64,000 bases of DNA from Maylandia zebra (taxonomy: Eukaryota > Chordata > Actinopteri > Cichliformes > Cichlidae), in contig NC_135169.1 of NCBI RefSeq assembly GCF_041146795.1, positions 14,918,352-14,982,351 on the forward strand. Reading direction: 5' to 3'. The notes below the pieces were generated by a model, which worked only from the letters and a program-made list of their open reading frames with translations, searched no databases and was not told where the DNA came from. Below, piece by piece: positions 1 to 11,002 of this stretch; the stretch's first letter is position 1, and each line of letters begins with the position of its first letter. The position numbers and the translations under genes are program-made.

Positions 1-21
1 GGTTAAGGGAAGTTGTTTATG

Positions 22-24
<3 letters not shown>

Positions 25-56
<32 letters not shown>
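25..56. repeat. (CA)n microsatellite
   Basis: About 16 uninterrupted AC dinucleotides near the left edge of the window. Confidence 0.95.
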
Positions 57-58
<2 letters not shown>

Positions 59-286
59 TACTCTTTGTGTGTATGTATACGTAGTATGTTAATGAACCTA
101 TGCATATTCATGTAACCTCAATAAAAGAGCAGTGTTACGGGGGAGCGGACAAGAGCAACTGGGGTCAAGCGAAGGAACGGCGTTTGTCCGGTTCTCTCCC
201 GTGCACGAGAAACATGAAGAACTTTGCCTACTTCGTGTCTTGCTTGCTGTGTAATTATATTGTCTTCAACGTTCCAGCAAATAGGT

Positions 287-830
287 TCAAGCTACAAACC
301 TATCAACGTCCACTGCATGCATCTCAGCAATAACTGTGCCGACTTGGATAGAGGTAGGTTTTTCTGACTCATTCTGTAATAGAACGATGAAACTGTTCTC
401 ATCCATGTCACTTTCACGGAGAACACCTGGCTGGACCAACACGCCGGATGGGAGTTGGGGCATGGCAGGTGCTTCAACCAAAACAACATCTTGGGGTTTA
501 GTTCTTTTCTGCTTTACTTTACACGTGGCATAACATTTTTTCCCGGGAGCAATGGTAAGTGACCCTGGACCTTGCCATTTCACTTGCCCTATGGGATCGT
601 CGGCTGCATGGGATCCTAGGGACTGAGTTTGGATTTTATCATAAACTGCCTGTATCCTCATGGAGCTGACTTTGTTCTCACTACCGCTATCTCTGCACAG
701 CTGAAATAGGCGGCTGAACAGAAAAGCGTTGGTACCAACCACTACAGGGGTTTCATGACCTTGTGGGGGCTCAGGACAGACGAGAGCGAGGACGTTAAGA
801 GGACCCTTGACACCTGCTACATCCTCAAGA
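287..830 (-). pseudogene. Ty3/gypsy-like region between protease and reverse transcriptase, relic
   Basis: The minus strand is open for 151 codons from 742 to 287, beginning MVGTNAFLFSRLFQLCR. The same frame upstream to about 830 reads GVKGPLNVLALVCPEPP. A segment like this (VxGTN, a string of hydrophobic beta-strand residues, then DENSFIVLLQNES) lies between the aspartic protease and the reverse transcriptase in fish Ty3/gypsy polyproteins; this assignment is from memory of the family. It is out of frame with the protease ORF, so a frameshift lies near 825. No reverse transcriptase follows toward position 1, so the element is either truncated or continues outside the window. Its function is lost. 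Confidence 0.6.
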
Positions 831-1148
831 AACTATCTCTACTACTACATACCCATGGTAAGGATAGGACTCAGCTGATAGGCCCCAGATGGCTAGATTG
901 GAAATGGGCTGTATAGGGACTGTTGGTATGTTGGCTCTATACCAATCCTCAAAGATAATGGTCACTGTTGACCCTGAATCCATAAGACCATGGCATGAGA
1001 TGTTATTGACCTTAATAGGAGCTATGGATGATGGACCGATAAGACCTTCCGGTATGTTGACACTTTGAGTTGGAACATTGGTAGTATTAACTCGGGCAAC
1101 ACTGATCTTGAGCGTCTGTACTTTGACTTTGTCCATATGGGCTTCCAT
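825..1148 (-). pseudogene. Retroviral-type aspartic protease relic of a Ty3/gypsy-like element
   Basis: An open frame of 107 codons contains GLMDSGSTVTIIFEDWY, where D-S-G matches the catalytic D-(S/T)-G of retropepsins and is followed by the usual hydrophobic strand. The downstream segment WGLSAESYPYHGYVVVEI fits the second half of the fold. It overlaps the end of the gag zinc-knuckle frame in a different frame, which could be an original gag-pro frameshift or simple decay. The frame ends near 825, short of the next polyprotein segment, so the copy is broken. The identification rests on the active-site motif and the position directly after a CCHC knuckle. Confidence 0.7.
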
Positions 1149-2349
1149 GCACTTGATGAATAAGCTTTTTGATTACCTTTTGAGCATTCTCCGGAGCTGT
1201 ACATTTGTTTGCAAAATGGCCATTTTCTCCACATCTGTAGCAGAAATTATCTGACTCTTTACTACTCTTTGGCTTAAAGGTAGATGACTTTGGACTAAAG
1301 TCTCCTTTGGACTTAGAATAATGGCCTCTCTCTTTTGCATAATGTTGGGGCTTTACTGACATTACCCTTAACTGTGTTTTCAGCTCTTTGACTTATTTTC
1401 TTAACTGTTGCACTTCGCTGCTTGTGTCTGATTTCTCTTTTTTCTTTTCTCTGGACATCTTTTTGTGGCTTGACTCTGTAGAATGAGACTGCTTGTTGAG
1501 CTCTTTCAGCTTTTCTTTTAGCTCTTGAATTTCGGACTGAAAATCATGTTGCTGACAGCTTTTAGAGTCTGTTTCACTTGCTACTTGCACATGCGGTCTC
1601 TGTGCTGGTTTTTTGAGTTTTTGTCTTGCAGCTTCATGCTCCTCTTCTTCTCGAATTTCTTTGAGTAGGCTTAAAAATGTCGGGGATCACTTCGCTTATC
1701 TCTTAGACCTAGCTGAAGCAGCATGAAGTCTGATTCAGTGGCACCTTTAATGAGTTGCTCAAGTCTTGCTTTGTTGGCTTCATCTATTTGTAGGCCTCCT
1801 TTTTGCACTACTTTGTTCAGTAATCTTTCCAGTCTCAGCAAGAAGTTAGACAAGCACTCACCTTGTCTTTGATTCATAGCTCTGAATGTGAGATAAAATT
1901 CCTCACCGGATTCTGAGGTTCCAAAGGTTGCTGTTCCATGAGGTGCTAGGATCACATAGTCTTTTAACATCCTCCAATGTTTTCCCTTCATCATGTAGAA
2001 ATCTGTCCAACTTCTCTGTGAATAGGTCAGGGTTTCTTTCTTGTTTTGCAACAACTATTTTCCATTTACTTCCTTCTTTAAAGGAAATCACCTCTGGTGG
2101 AACTTTGGTAGGATCGACTTCTTGACGGCATTCACATAACATGGTCAGGGTTTGATTATTGGCATCAAACATTTTTCCTCTTACTCTTACCTTGCCTAAG
2201 GTTTTTACTTGTTCGAGTGTTTCTTCTACTGTGGATATTTCCTCCTCTTCAGACACTCCAAGAACTAGAATGGCATGTGCCTGATCAAGTCCTTCACCTC
2301 TGCACCAATTTGCAAGATTTGATTGTGAAACATTACTTTTAGTGGCCAT
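1087..2349 (-). pseudogene. PNMA-like gag gene of a Ty3/gypsy-like retrotransposon, broken
   Basis: Reading leftward from an ATG at 2349, the product starts MATKSNVSQSNLANWCRGEG and continues with AHAILVLGV and RVRGKMFDANNQTLTMLCE. This resembles the N-terminal domain of PNMA/ZCCHC12-type proteins, which derive from gypsy gag. A capsid-like part follows (frame 1671-2054: GECLSNFLLRLERLLNKVV), then a Lys/Glu-rich coiled coil (about 1400-1590), then one zinc knuckle, CYRCGENGHFANKC (CX2CX4HX4C), near 1220-1260. At least two frame changes, near 1.9-2.05 kb and near 1.39 kb where a stop occurs, break it. It belongs with the protease relic just downstream. I found no intact host PNMA gene here. 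Confidence 0.75.
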
Positions 2350-4080
2350 AGTTTTAACAAGTTACTTTGTAGGGGGAAGACAAGAAATTAATTGAAATTA
2401 CTTTTTAGGACCAGTGTGACTCTTAGTCACTTTAAGGTTACAGCAGATTTAGTGGTAACTTAAAATTTATATAATACAACAAAACTATCCCAGCGGTGCC
2501 TTTAATGTGTAGCACCCAACTCAAGTAGCTCTGGATTAACCCTCGGTTAAGATGGTGATAGTGCTCTGAGTGGGGCCCCGGGTACGTTACTTATTTTATT
2601 GGTAAACAGGAGAAACAATAGCTAACCAGTTTTAACCTTTGTACTTAGAAATCTTAATGTTGGCGGTGCCTCCACTTAGTGAAAATAATGAGTTCTGTTT
2701 AATCTTCACTAAGAATAATGAATTTATCTAACATGTTAAACCTCTCTTACCTTTTTACTAACCCTTATCACCTATAAACTCTGTAAATCATGAATATGAC
2801 ACAACACAAAACTTTAAATTCAAAATGTAAGATTTAGTCAAAACAAAGTATGATTTAAATAAAAAAAAGACAATATTCCAAGTTCTGAAGTGTTTCTTTA
2901 CAATTCAATTGGATGGTTTTTTCCTCTTCCCAATTCACAGTCAATGTTTTAGAAACAACACATTTATCCAAGATATTCCCCTTTAAGTTCAGTTCAAATT
3001 TGTAACCTTTTAGAGCTCATTTACTGAAACTGTTGCAGGCCTGATCGTTGCTCGGGCTCGTTGGGCCAGAAAAACACACAAATGGCCGCTTCACTTGATA
3101 AACAAGCAGAAAACAAAACGCACGTGCTCATGGCTACTCACAAATCCTTTGGGCTAAGTGCGAGGACAAGCTAAGGGGCAGGCTCGGTTTGTGACCATGC
3201 GGCCTCCACTCGGCAACGTGGTCGGAATTAGCGGCATACATGGGCTGCTGAGCACACTGGGACAAACCCACGGAAATCCTATCCACAGCAGAAGGGTCCA
3301 GAGAATTCCTCTCGGTCCATCATCACAGGGTAAAACAGTCCATAACAGGAACGTAGACTCTGCATCCACGGCTATTGTTTTGACTATTCTCCCGTTAGCT
3401 CTGGTACACAACCTCCTCCAGTAACGTGCTGCTTCCGACTCTCACTAGCTTAGTTTTTTTTTTCTTTCGCCTCAGATCCCGCCTTCCTTACGTCTGATTG
3501 GACAATAGGTTTACATCAACCAATGGGATAAAAGCAAATACAAGATTGACAACCCAAAATGAGCTTGTAAAACAACTTGAAACAAATACAAAGTTTTCCT
3601 TGTTTCACATTAGATAACAAACCTTTGGGTTTCTTGTAACTTTTAACTCCATGAACACTTAAATTATGATTGACTTCCATTTATTGTGATTTTAAACACG
3701 TTTTTAATGCATTTGAACTCTTTTTTTGTTTTTTTAAACACATATATGAAATATTTACAATAAAGTTTTTACATGACAATATTTATATCCTTTTAACCTG
3801 TAGGGTCTAAAATAGATATTTGAGACCAGGCTACACATGTATCTGTTTTTGGTACCTGAAAATATTCTGTAGTATTTGGTTCAAGGTAGAACTGGCTTGA
3901 AATTTGGGGAGAAAAAAGATTTAATTCTAACAAATCTGTTTTTTCACAGTATAATACATCTTTTCACAATAAATGCTATTAAACACCATGAAAAAAAAAA
4001 GTTTTGTAATATCACTCTTATTTCAGCGTAACCTAATTTGTGTTTTACTTAAAATTGTAGCTGAGTGGACTCAGTTCCTC
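2350..4080. other. No gene seen; possible leader/LTR of the gypsy relic and AT-rich sequence
   Basis: Upstream of the gag relic there is no convincing ORF. The short frames at 3154-3424 overlap on both strands and show no recognisable domain. The 5' leader and LTR of the gypsy-like element should lie here, on the right side because the element is on the minus strand. I could not find matching TG...CA ends or a primer-binding site. Confidence 0.5.
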
Positions 4081-4773
4081 ACTAGCAACAATACTTTTTT
4101 TTTTTTGCCAATATGGGACAGATTTGACTGGGGAAAAGAAAGGGGAGAAAGAAAGACTGAAAGAAAAACAGCGGGGAAGAGGGACGGGGATAAAGGGCAA
4201 AAACCAAAATAAGTAGACAAAAAAAAATACATATATTTTTTTCTCAACAGGATCACCTGTTGAGAAAGAAAAAAGAGAAAACAAGCAGAAGAAAAAAAAA
4301 GAGAAACATAATAAACAACACACAGATACAAACATCCATTCCCACCCTCATGCTCTCATATGCAATTACTCAACACTCACCCAACGTGGAGACAGACACA
4401 AAGAGACGCTGTACACACAATCACACTCCCCAAGCGTACTCTAAGCCCCAGGTCTAGGTACCCTTGCCCCTGGAGGGGGAAACTGCACCCAGACCCAGGT
4501 AGTGTTACCCTTTTCCCTGGGGTGGAGAGAAGCAGACTGCCCTGACTCGGCAGCAGCAGGGAGGCCCCACACTCCAGACCCCAATCAGATGGCCAAGTCC
4601 TCCTCCCAGACCCCCCCCCCCCCCCCCCCACGCTCCAGCAGGCTGCAGAGAACGGGGGTGTGTGAAGACTCTAAACCTCCCTCCGCCCGCTCATATGTAG
4701 TGTTGATGCATGTGTGTTCTAAGGTGCGTTTAAAACCCAGGAGGGCATGGAGCTACCTACTAGCAACAATACT
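4081..4773 (-). mobile_element. Short poly(A) retroposon with 15-bp target-site duplication
   Basis: A 663-bp insertion (4096-4758) is flanked by the perfect direct repeat ACTAGCAACAATACT at 4081-4095 and 4759-4773. Directly inside the left repeat is a T-run (4094-4106), which is a poly(A) tail on the minus strand. That combination is the mark of LINE-type target-primed insertion. The 5' end on the minus strand begins AGGTAGCTCCATGCCCTCC, and the same 5' end recurs at 8886-8924. The 3' half (purine-rich on plus, 4120-4320) is related to 19.04-19.34 kb in the opposite orientation. It has no coding capacity. I do not recognise the family; it is either a SINE or an internally deleted LINE. Confidence 0.75.
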
Positions 4774-5024
4774 GATGTAATTAATACAACAACAACAATG
4801 CAAAAATGTTGTATGGAAAACAGATGAGAGATTCAGTTTTATGTGTGATATTTTGATAAAAGCACAAAATATTCCACACTGTGCAGGATAACATGATATA
4901 GTTCACACCTGTCCACCCATGCAACGAATCTTCAACCCAGATTTGTACAATAAGAGCTTTAACAAAGTTTTGTTTTTTGTTTTTTTTAAAAAACATTGCT
5001 TTTGAAGTTGAAGTTGAAGTTATG

Positions 5025-5125
5025 GGTAACCTGAAATTTAGAAGGTCCAGACAGAACTGGCTGTGGCTGTGAAGCTGAAACACAAAGAGTGTCAGCAAAC
5101 AATGCAATGAAGGTGATGTAACCTA
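5025..5125. repeat. Dispersed block, copy 1 (second copy near 7598-7705)
   Basis: Both copies share GTAACCTGAAA, CAGACAGAACTG, GCTGAAACACAAAGAG and AACAATGCAATGAA in the same order. On the minus strand both encode short hydrophobic stretches, but with no shared intact frame. Confidence 0.6.
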
Positions 5126-5467
5126 AAACTCATCATGATTACAAGAGTGTGAGAAAGAAAACTGGGCATACAAGGCCTAAAGACGCAGGTAAAAGCAAAG
5201 AAGTACACCTTTTTTTAATATCTAAGGTTTTATGTATCAGGACTGAGTCTTAAACTGAGGTAAATATAACCTCAGATGAACAACAATGCATGACACATAA
5301 CACCATATTATTATTTTGTTAACAAAGGCTAAGCCAAAATGAAGTTTGTGAAAAAAAAAAAAAAAGTTCAGGCCATGATTCAATAGCTTGTAAAATCCCC
5401 TTTAGCAGCAATAATTTGAAGTTGCTTCCGATAGCCTCCCACGTTACTTCAATATTCTCACACACAG

Positions 5468-5469
5468 CC

Positions 5470-5506
<37 letters not shown>

Positions 5507-5508
5507 TG
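5468..5508. repeat. (ATT)n microsatellite
   Basis: About 13 uninterrupted ATT/TAT units. Confidence 0.9.
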
Positions 5509-7597
5509 CTGTCCTGTTTGAATTAGTTGGTATTTCCAATTTTGTGCCCAGACATCATATTCCTTGATTTAATGTAAAAGCAGCCACCAGTTCACAGAAA
5601 CCCTCTCCACTTTTGAGATTAGCCTTACAACTGAACAATTGCTGCAGTGGCCAGTCAGGGTGAATAAACCTGCACGGGTAGTTGGTTCATTATGTTAAAC
5701 AGCGAGCGCGTTCTTTTGTTGGTCATTTGATTAGATTACTCATAGAAACTACCATTAACACAATAACCTGGTGACACTTCTTTCATCTTTGAAACCACCA
5801 CAGCTAAAGGTGGCAGTGTTAAATGGTGTAAGCTTAACTGATATCACTAGCTTAATGTTAAGATAGGCAGCTGAGAGTCATTACTGTTAACTAAAAACTT
5901 AATCCATATAATTAGTTTTTCCATAATGAAGCCACACCATAGTTTGGTATTTCTGATTGGTTGAGCATTTAGTTGAAACCTTTTCTTGTTTAATAAGGCT
6001 TTCCGTTAAGATTCTTTTTATGAACTGTTTTAAATTTTGTTTTTCTTTATTCATATTTTAATGCTGTATTTGAACTGATTCTTATATTGTTTTTAACTCT
6101 ATTTTCAATTTTCTATTTCATTTCAATTTGATTATTCTTCATTTTTATTATTTGGGTTATACAACACTTTGTGACTTTATGTCTGAATCAATATTGCATC
6201 ATGATTAACCTACTTAAAATAAAAATGTTGAAGCCATTTTTATGTTATTAGATTAGCAGAGTCAAAGCAGGACACACATTTACTCTCAATGCAGAAATTA
6301 ATCACTTAACTCACCACTCCCAGGGTGACTGACTTGAAGTACAAATCCTCAACACTTTTTTCCATTTGTTTTGCAATTTCTATTAGCATCATGCTAAAAA
6401 TTTACTGCAAAGATGGACTAAAATGAACTTTTTTTAGTTTCAAAGACACACACAGACCTTTGAAGAAACAATGGCCCTGCACTGGTCCATCAGGTCACTG
6501 TGCTCATCAGTCATTCCGGTTACCATAATTGCTGCAGAAGAAAGTTAAACTACTGGGAACCTGAGCTCATTCTCCAATAACTTATCAGTGACATGCTTGT
6601 TTAAGTTTCTTTTATTACCAAAGTATATGAATTTGTGCAACTTGTAATTGAAGTGTATCAGTATAATTCAGCTGACAAGGCATGCTGACTTTACAAGGGA
6701 AGCCTGGACCCCCAAGACCAATGCTACATAAGCCACAGCCAGAAGCAGTTTTCATACTGTAAAAATAAATAAATAAAATCCATGATATTTTTATTATTAT
6801 TTTTTATCAATAAAAAACTTAGTAATAAATTAAAAGGTGCTGATGTGTGAAAATGTTTTTTTTAAAGAAGGGACACAGATTCAGTCTTTTTTAATTTTAT
6901 GTATTTATTGTTGAATTATATGAAAATAAACCTTGTTACTCCAGCTTCTTGTTTTGCTTGTAGAATAAACATGATGACACGAACTCCCAGGAAGCTTCCC
7001 ATGTACAAAACACATTTGAACTTTGAGGGCTCTTTTCCCCCAGGACAGGCAAAAGCTGCAAGCAAAAAGCTGGTTGTGCCCAAAAACAGCTGAGAACTTG
7101 TGTGGTTATCACAATAAAGATAGCAGTCTGTTTTCAATAGATTGTATTTTGCAAAACTGGTTTATTGTGTTTTGCACTGGGTTACGAAGCAACTAAAGAG
7201 TTGCCTCAAAGGACCTCATGAATGTTAACAGAGGGGTGCATTTCGCTGAAGCACGTTTCATGACAGCCAAAGCTTTGTGGTCTTTAACAGTCTCAATATT
7301 TTTCTTTTGTTGATTGATTGATTTTTTTCTTTTCTGGGATTTCCCCAAAACATCTGTCATTTTTTATGAAATAGCTATCAAGATGTGGCAATAGCCAAAT
7401 TAGCCAGAAGGTGGCACAGTGGACATGGGTTTCAGTTTGTTTTGAAGCATCAATACAATTTGGGCACAAAACCTTTAAAAATCACAGTGTCTCACAGATC
7501 CTTGCTTTCCCAGTAGTCACCTTGTACTCAAACCACCCAAGCCAAAATAACAGTTTTCCATGAGTCCTAAATAAAAGTAACACTTTGGCCAGTGGAG

Positions 7598-7705
7598 TAA
7601 CCTGAAAACTAGTAGGTACAGACAGAACTGCCTGGGGCGCTGAAACACAAAGAGCCAGAGCGAACAATGCAATGAAAGTGACGTCAAATTGATGTAACCT
7701 TAAGT
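7598..7705. repeat. Dispersed block, copy 2 (see 5025-5125)
   Basis: Same ordered motifs as the copy at 5 kb. On the minus strand it gives a signal-peptide-like run, FIALFALALCVSAPQAVLS, without a clear start codon or continuation. Confidence 0.5.
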
Positions 7706-8110
7706 AGGGCTGCTCAATTAATCGAATTTTAATCACGATTAAGATCTGGGCTTTCAACGATCATTAAAAATGACTGAGCCGATTATTAGCCCCTTCCTCA
7801 TGCTTTACTCTCACGCTGCTCCGTGTAGCAAATCGAGCGCACCTCTCTGCATTTCGAACACGCGTCACAACAATTAAGAGGACCCGAGGGAAGCTCGGAA
7901 AGCTAAGCAGATGTTATTTAGAGAGGAGAGTGACTGCCGTTGGTTGAAAAGAGGTAAAAAAAAACAAAACAAACAAAAAAAAAAACTTCAGTGGTGTGGA
8001 ACCATTATGGGTTCGCGGAGTCAGACGTGGCTCAAGTAGACACAGTGTGTAAACTTTGCTACGGTGTAGTAGCTGCACCACAGAGCAACACTGCAAAGTT
8101 CACTAAACAT
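7705..8110 (+). pseudogene. hAT transposon 5' end with BED-finger relic
   Basis: The sequence TAGGGCTGCTCAATTAATCG followed by an AATTTTAATCACGATTA stretch is a typical hAT terminal inverted repeat start in fish. About 280 bp downstream the plus strand reads VVWNHYGFAESDVAQVD, then CKLC, then NTAKFTKHRCLH. This is the shape of a BED zinc finger (aromatic start, CX2C, later paired His), the DNA-binding N-terminus of hAT transposases. Nothing after about 8110 resembles the catalytic or dimerisation domain, and no right terminus was found, so this is a 5' fragment. Confidence 0.65.
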
Positions 8111-8379
8111 AGATGTTTACATTTTTCATTTATTTCTTATATTGCAAACATTTGCACTGTTATCAGTATTTGCACACTATTTTATATTATTTTTTAAAGT
8201 CATTATTCAACACATTGTTATTGTTAAGCCTTTAAAGCCGGGCAGAGCAGCACGCTCTGTTTTGCGTAACTATTTTTAAATCCCTGTAGAACCTGAACCG
8301 TGTAAGCTAGCGCAATATTTTTTTTTTTTGCATATGAAACCAGAGGAGTTGTACTTACATCTTATTCCATCAGCTTGTC

Positions 8380-8921
8380 CTCGGTCACGGTTTCCTTCCA
8401 CATAAAGCTTTGCAAAAATCTGGAGGTCTGGAGGGGCCTGGGCCCCCTTTCCCTGGCGGGTTGCGGAGTATGGGGGTGCCTACTGGGGTCAGCAGGGGAG
8501 CTGGCCCCAGGGAGGGGTCACTTGCCCCTCCCTTCCTTCCCCCCCATCTCCAGCTGCCTCCCTCTTCCCGCTCCACCACAACCACCCACACATGCAGGGC
8601 CTTGGAGTAGGGGTATGTCACCAGGGTGCAGGGGAGGCTACCCCCCCCTGTCCCCTTCTGGCTGCCTCTGCCTCAATTTTATCACACAACTTGGACATTC
8701 ACATTACTCACACTCTCATTACACATACATATAGGATCTTGGGGGTGGGCACGATACACGGAATCCAAGTTACCATCAGGGTGTACACCTCACCCCTGGC
8801 GTCGTTGCCCACCTCTCAATTTTAAATACACGTAGACATTGAGGGCTAGCAGGAGGGACTATGCGCTTACCTGCTGCTCTCTGGCAGGTAGCTCCATGCC
8901 CTCCTAGGTTTTAAATGCACC
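8380..8921. repeat. GC-rich repeat fragment related to the 4.1-4.76 kb retroposon
   Basis: The right end (8886-8924, AGGTAGCTCCATGCCCTCC then a TTTTAAATGCACCTTAG stretch) matches the minus-strand 5' end of the retroposon at 4.76 kb, here in plus orientation. The preceding C/G-rich part has overlapping ORFs on both strands and no recognisable protein domain, so I treat it as repeat-derived and non-coding. Confidence 0.45.
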
Positions 8922-9131
8922 TTAGACTTTTCTCAGTTCATGGGCAGTTATTTTGCGCCTTGGTTTTTCCACACGCTTCTTGCGACCCTGTTGACTATTT
9001 TGAATGAAACGCTTGATTGTTCGATGATCACGCTTCAGAAGCTTTGCAATTTTGAGACTGCTGCATCCCTCTGCAAGATATCTCACTATTTTTGACTTTT
9101 CTCAGCCTGTCAAGTCCTTCTTTTGACCCAT
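8922..9131 (-). pseudogene. Tc1/mariner transposase N-terminal domain relic
   Basis: Translation from the ATG at 9131 gives MGQKKDLTG, an in-frame stop, then EKSKIVRYLAEGCSSLKIAK and LLKRDHRTIKRFIQNS. This is the paired helix-turn-helix DNA-binding domain of a Tc1-like transposase (E-K-x-x-I-V-x-x-L-x-x-G...I-A-K...T-I-K-R). A second stop follows ITAHELRKV at 8922. No DDE catalytic part and no terminal repeats are visible nearby. It is a different family from the element at 20.4 kb. Confidence 0.75.
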
Positions 9132-9300
9132 TTTGCCAAAGGAAAGGATGTTGCCTAATAATTCTGCACTCCCTGTATATATACCAACAAGACAGTGTAC
9201 ATCACTGTCACAACAGCGTTTGTTGTAGTTCAAAGGCTTTATGATTTTTCCTATAATACCTGGTGGTGTAGTCGGACGATTTTTTTGTCAGTTCAGCATT

Positions 9301-9420
9301 ATCAAGTCAAGTCAAGTCAAGTCAACTTTATTTGTCAATTCTGCCACATGTACAGGACATACACAGAATAGAAATTGCGTTACTCTCAAACCCTAGTGAT
9401 TAGAAAAATGCAAATAAAAT
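9301..9420 (-). mobile_element. LINE 3' end with (GTCAA)n tail, fragment
   Basis: On the minus strand the sequence ends ...GACAAATAAAGTTGACTTGACTTGACTTG, that is, an AATAAA followed by a short tandem pentamer. This is the layout of the 3' terminus of CR1/L2-superfamily LINEs in fish. No coding sequence is attached. Confidence 0.5.
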
Positions 9421-10342
9421 AATTAAAAATAATTAAAATAATTAAAAAGTAAAAATTTAAATAAATACAATACAATTTTACGTATAACATTATATAATTA
9501 TATAATGATATAATTATATAATTTATATATTATGTTTAACCCGAGTGACCACCCGGTCAGCTGGTGGGTAACAGGCATCTCCGAAAACGTTAGAGCACTT
9601 ATGCAAATATGTGATGTCTTGATGAAGTTTATTAGATATTAGAAGTTTACACAGCACCATTCTCGCATGAAAATATCTTAAAAGTTTATTTTGTGACCCA
9701 GAAAGAGTAATATTTCAAACTCCGCCACTCTGTGTTCTTCCGCCACTGCCTCGTTTGAGTTTTGGACGAAATGGATTCTGGGATATTGCATTTCATCATT
9801 TCGAGCTGATTGGAAACCAAAACAGCCAATCAGATTTTTTTTTGCATCTAAGTCTGTGATTGGCTGGTTTTGTGGCACAAATATGACGGTGTAGAGAAAG
9901 AGTTGAGCGCGCACAGGCAGAAATGTTGAGAGCGCGAGCAACACATTGCGAGCAAGCACAAATTCAAAAACTCAGCGAAAGGGGCTGCTATTGTGCGTGT
10001 GTGTGGATAATAGCAAACACTGAAATACATTTTTTACACGCAGCAATGCATTTTGTTCACTCAAATTTAGCTTTTCTTTGCGCAAAATAAATTTCTCCTC
10101 AAAATGCAACACTTGCACCTGCAAGTTTTTTTTACATGCGCTCAATTTTTTTTACATGCGCTCAGAATAGTGGCACAAAAATAACGCCATAGTTGCTGCC
10201 CCTTTCTGGATGAGGCAGACAAATTAAAACATCAGATGTTGGCAGATACTTAATTTTCTATTTATTATGTTTCCACACATGCTGTATATTGCAATATTTA
10301 GTCATTTGCAATTACTAAAAGTATACATACTGCAATACTCAC
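9421..10342. other. No gene seen; AT-rich tract and unclassified repeat
   Basis: 9,470-9,535 is almost pure A/T. 9,600-10,200 contains duplicated short phrases (TTTTTTTTACATGCGCTCA twice near 10,126-10,162) and GCGCTCA-like words, suggesting a non-autonomous DNA element. No terminal repeats were matched. The ORFs at 9678-10030 have no domain. Confidence 0.4.
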
Positions 10343-10403
10343 CAGCAGCAGTGGTCAGACCCAGCATTGCACAAAGTAGTGCAAACACAGTTAGCAACTT
10401 CAC
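10343..10403 (-). pseudogene. C-type lectin exon 1 relic (start codon lost)
   Basis: The 61-bp segment is homologous to coding exon 1 of the three lectin genes downstream and would encode KLLTVFALLCAMLGLTTAA, a signal peptide. It ends at a GTGAGT donor in the same phase. The codon aligned with the start ATG is GTG (10403-10401). The upstream flank to about 10,610 also aligns with the lectin 5'UTR exon and TATA region, including TATATAATCAC on the minus strand. No further lectin exons follow at lower coordinates. This is the oldest visible member of the array, reduced to its 5' end. Confidence 0.8.
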
Positions 10404-10718
10404 GGTGATGTCTAGTATCTGTGAAAAACAAAAGACCCAAAGTGACATGTAGTTCATTAAAGAAAGGGCAGAAGATAATCTGAGCTTGAAGCCCACCTTT
10501 TGCAGAATATCTTGTTTTATTTATTTTCAGCACAAACTAGCTTTAGCCTTCCAGTGAGAAGGTGCTGAACAGCTCCTAGATCAGTGATTATATACTGTTT
10601 TTGAAATTTCAAACTAAGGAAATGACATTGAAAAAAAATTGACTGCCCTATGTCAGCCAGACATTCATTGCACATTTTTATTTCTCAACCAGCACCAAAA
10701 TAACTGCCTCATTGTGAC

Positions 10719-10830
10719 TAGGGATGGGAATTAATAAAATTTTCACGATTCCGATTCCATTTTCAATTCTATTTAACCATTCGATTCTTTATCGATTCTC
10801 CTATTAATTCTTGTTTTTAAAAAAGGAGAA
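10719..10830. mobile_element. hAT-like terminal fragment
   Basis: TAGGGATGGGAATTAATAAA followed by CGATTCCGATTCC and TCGATTCTTTATCGATTC repeats is the familiar outer end of a fish hAT element. No partner end or coding sequence was found. Confidence 0.45.
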
Positions 10831-11002
10831 CACACAGGTCGATTAGCTTAGAACTTTGTTTTATATCTTCTCTTTGAACAAGATAAAAATTTAGGAGTAA
10901 CCCAACAGTGAGATCTTAAGAGAGCTATAATTGTTAATATGTATTTTTTATTACAAGCAGTACTGGCATGTACCCTGAAAGTTACAGGCATATTGGTGCA
11001 TT

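Larger units (their letters stand above)
4774..7704. other. No gene seen; repeat fragments only
   Basis: This stretch is AT-rich and non-coding. It holds a (ATT)n tract near 5468-5508. A segment at about 5365-5440 (ATTCAATAGCTTGTAAAATC...) resembles the transposase-flanking sequence of the Tc1 copy at 20.6 kb and is probably a Tc1 relic. A block of about 100 bp at 5025-5125 recurs at 7598-7705. The small ORFs across the stretch show no domain and are likely chance. Confidence 0.5.

Noticed and set aside
8375..8835. Cluster of Pro-rich ORFs
   Set aside because: GC-rich repeat open on both strands without any domain; linked to a retroposon family.
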